A stretch of 64,000 nt of DNA from Oxyruncus cristatus (Eukaryota; Chordata; Aves; Passeriformes; Cotingidae): NCBI GenBank assembly GCA_013399855.1, contig VXAY01006252.1, forward strand, positions 186,001 to 250,000, written 5' to 3'. Position 1 is the first letter of the stretch. Every line of letters begins with the position of its first letter. The notes below the pieces were generated by a model, which was not told where the DNA came from, did no database searches, and worked only from the letters and a program-made list of their open reading frames with translations. Shown piece by piece: positions 61,506 through 64,000 of this stretch. A program made the position numbers and the translations under genes.

Positions 61506-64000
61506 TGAGTACCACATGTACCACTTTTCTGGGCTGGCACCTGTATCCAGGGCTTTAACTCTCACTGTCATTGTCATCACTTAGCAGACAATGTCTTTCT
61601 TGGATTATGTTCTTCTGCTCCCTGGTGGGAAAATGACTTTTTGAATTTCATTCATGTTGTCATTCCTTTTGTGAAGTATCTTTTCCTGAAAGGAAATATG
61701 GACTGAAGAAATTGTGACGGAGATTCAAATTTCATACCCATCAAATGATAAATTAGGTAAAATAGGTGGGGGTTTTTCTCATTTTTCACCATCTTCTTTT
61801 GTACACTTTCTATAAGGATGCTAAATATCAGAAGTACTTTGTGCTCTCAAGCCTTACTAGCACAGCATGACTTAGCTAGGAGATTCCTAAAACATTGCTG
61901 CAATGTTGTCTGTATGATACTCAAGCAAATTCCGCACATGGATGGTCTTCAACTGATGTGGAAAATGAAGTCCATGTGAATAGCAGAGGTGGGTGTATGG
62001 AAAATAAATTCATCTGGGAAATGAAAGGAATAGACTTCAGTTTCGTGTCTGTTATCAACTGGAAATACAGATATTAGAATATCTGACTATTAAGTGCTGC
62101 TGTCTTAAGAAAACTAATGCACTAACTTAGAGTAGATGGGGGTGATGGAATAGTAATTCTTGATTGGGTTCATGCTACTTTATGTGTATACAGGACAGCA
62201 TTTTTATTTTTGTGTGCATGGCACATTCCTAAACTGTAGTTGCTAGACTTTCCAAGTTTCTCTAGCTGCCAAATCCCTCACTGTGACTCTGGCAGTGTTT
62301 TGCATTAGCTGTACTGAACAGTAAATATTATAAAGAAAATAACAGCAGCGAGTATTCTGCTAATGCATTTAAACCACTAACCCCCTGAAATTACTTCTGA
62401 CCAGTTTATATGGCTCCAGATTTCAAGGCCGTTTATGAAATAACCCAATCTATCTTTTACTGTTGTAGTCATTACTCTTAGTCCAGCCGGCACTGCAAAC
62501 TGTGATAGCCTTTTTATCTTCCTGTACTGTACCTGCAGTATTTAAAATGTTAACATCTATCCTTTGTTATCGGTTTGGCGCATTGAATATTGAAGCTGTA
62601 GTTACAACACTGAAGCCTCCAAAACATAAGAGGAAAAAAAAAATGTTTCCTGTTCTGTTGAATAAAATAAGAACAACAGAAACTGTTGACACAGTCACCA
62701 CTGAAAGAATGCACTGCGTAAAAGGAAACTCAGCAAAATGAATGGGCACCAGTGCTTGGCAACCTCCCAGGCTTTAAAATGAAATAGTAACGTAATTTTC
62801 TTTAGAGACAATGGAGAGATAAAACTGAAGTTATTCTTCCTGCAGTTAAGAACATTGCACTTCTTACATGCTCTTAAGACTCCTAAGATCCCATAAGAAT
62901 GAATATTTCTTGCAACACCTTTTATTTTTTTGGGAAGACAGCATGTACAGCAATAATTTATTGGAATGTTTCTATTTTTATTTTATTTAGGGATGAGTTT
63001 TTAATCCTCAAATCCTCAACAGTGGCACGATTCATTGTTCCAAACTTGAAATAAAGCTAACTCAGGTGCAAATAAAGCAAATCAAGAGGTACTGGAAGGA
63101 AAATTACTGTCTGAAAAATATATAGAACCTAAGATTTCTTCAGAATTCCTAATAACACTAAGAAAAGGTCAAAAGACTATGATACCAAACACCAAATGCC
63201 TCCTTATGATCAGGTATGACAAAATTGAATAATTTTCACTGAGAAAGTCATAGTGAGTGTTGGGGATTGTTAAACTCACCAATATGTGTGTGAGTAATGG
63301 AAGAGCTACTGGTTAAGATCAGGCAATAAATTTATCAGGTTTTGAAGTAAGGACTAAATTTGCTCACTACAAATGACTCTTTTCTGAGCTCTTTAAATCA
63401 GCTCTTTACAGAGATCAGGAAGTATTCTGTGAATATACAAAACGAGCTTGGAAAAACTATTTTGGATTAGGAAGATTGATTTGGTAATGACTGGGCTTGC
63501 TGAGGATCAGAGAAGTGGCTTTAGTAATGAAGAGGGGCTTGCGGGTTGGAGAAAGAATACAGAGCAGTCAAGGTATACTCAAAAGGGGAAGAAAAATGAG
63601 AAGGATTAGACCTGCACAATGGGAAGAGAGTTCCCTCAGTGGTGCTGTGTGAAATGCCTGCCTGAGCATGCACAGCATTTTCCTTTCAATTATACGGACT
63701 CCACCTTACCAGAGAGCTGCAGAGAACATGCTGTGAGAGCTCACAGCTCAGGAGGGGTCTGCAGTTCTCATGCTTGAAACAGAAAGTCAGATTGGAAGAG
63801 ACAATTTGCCAAGAACAAGAAAGAACATTGTTCTTACTCACCTCCTAGGCACCTCACAGAAGTTCTAATTCATCTTTTGGACCTTTTTGTAACAGACAGG
63901 GACTGTAACAGTTTGCTATTTCTTTGTTTCTAAAACACTCTTTCTGGAATGTACTTGTTTTTCCCACAAAAGAAAAACAAAAACAAAACAACCTACAACT
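61506..64000. other. Unique noncoding DNA, no gene recognised
   Basis: AT-rich sequence. The frame at 62502-62741 has a lysine-rich middle (KPPKHKRKKK) but no motif or splice context. No element or RNA gene recognised up to the window end. Confidence 0.55.

Overview
The window is vertebrate nuclear DNA, almost certainly from a bird. The evidence is its repeats: seven clear CR1 LINE 3' ends plus one or two remnants, several closing in the typical avian ATTCTATGATTCTATGA-type tail, a solo-LTR-like ERV relic, and otherwise AT-rich, CpG-poor unique sequence without compact coding regions. The last three CR1 copies (55.1, 55.6 and 61.0 kb) share an internal variant that I associate with neoavian CR1 subfamilies. 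There are no operons, CRISPR arrays, insertion sequences or recognisable RNA genes. A run of 200 N (26481-26680) marks an assembly gap.

Layout: 1-13 kb is unique intergenic or intronic DNA with a possible pair of small exons (3742-3896 and 4062-4127) and an AT-rich local duplication (8.3-8.5 kb). A minus-strand ERV LTR lies at 13.2-13.7 kb. 13.7-25.9 kb is unique DNA with short inverted and tandem repeats. 25.9-26.8 kb holds a short CR1 end and the gap, which is flanked by two versions of the same 100 bp. 26.8-35.7 kb has one exon-like 66-base segment (29251-29316). 35.7-36.4 kb is the longest CR1. 43.84-44.34 kb carries a decayed Ty3/gypsy reverse transcriptase-RNase H segment, the most interesting object in the window. 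At 45.6 kb there is a terminal-exon-like segment with a stop codon and a downstream AATAAA. Two minus-strand CR1 ends (45.1 and 46.4 kb) surround it. A CpG-rich patch (47.16-47.35 kb) and a perfect 17-bp hairpin (47.52 kb) follow. 55.1-56.0 kb has two head-to-tail CR1 copies, and 61.0-61.5 kb has an opposite-strand CR1 with an uninterrupted 3' reading frame.

No known host gene could be identified. The exon candidates are all on the plus strand and the 29.25 and 45.59 kb ones are both phase 0, so they could belong to one long-intron gene, but this is inference and each could be chance. Most reading frames here, including the longest (171 codons, 6194-6709 minus), are at or near the length expected by chance in 64 kb. 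I see no evidence of a new multi-gene system. The value of the window is in its mobile-element fossils, a probable assembly duplication, and a few candidate exons and regulatory patches.
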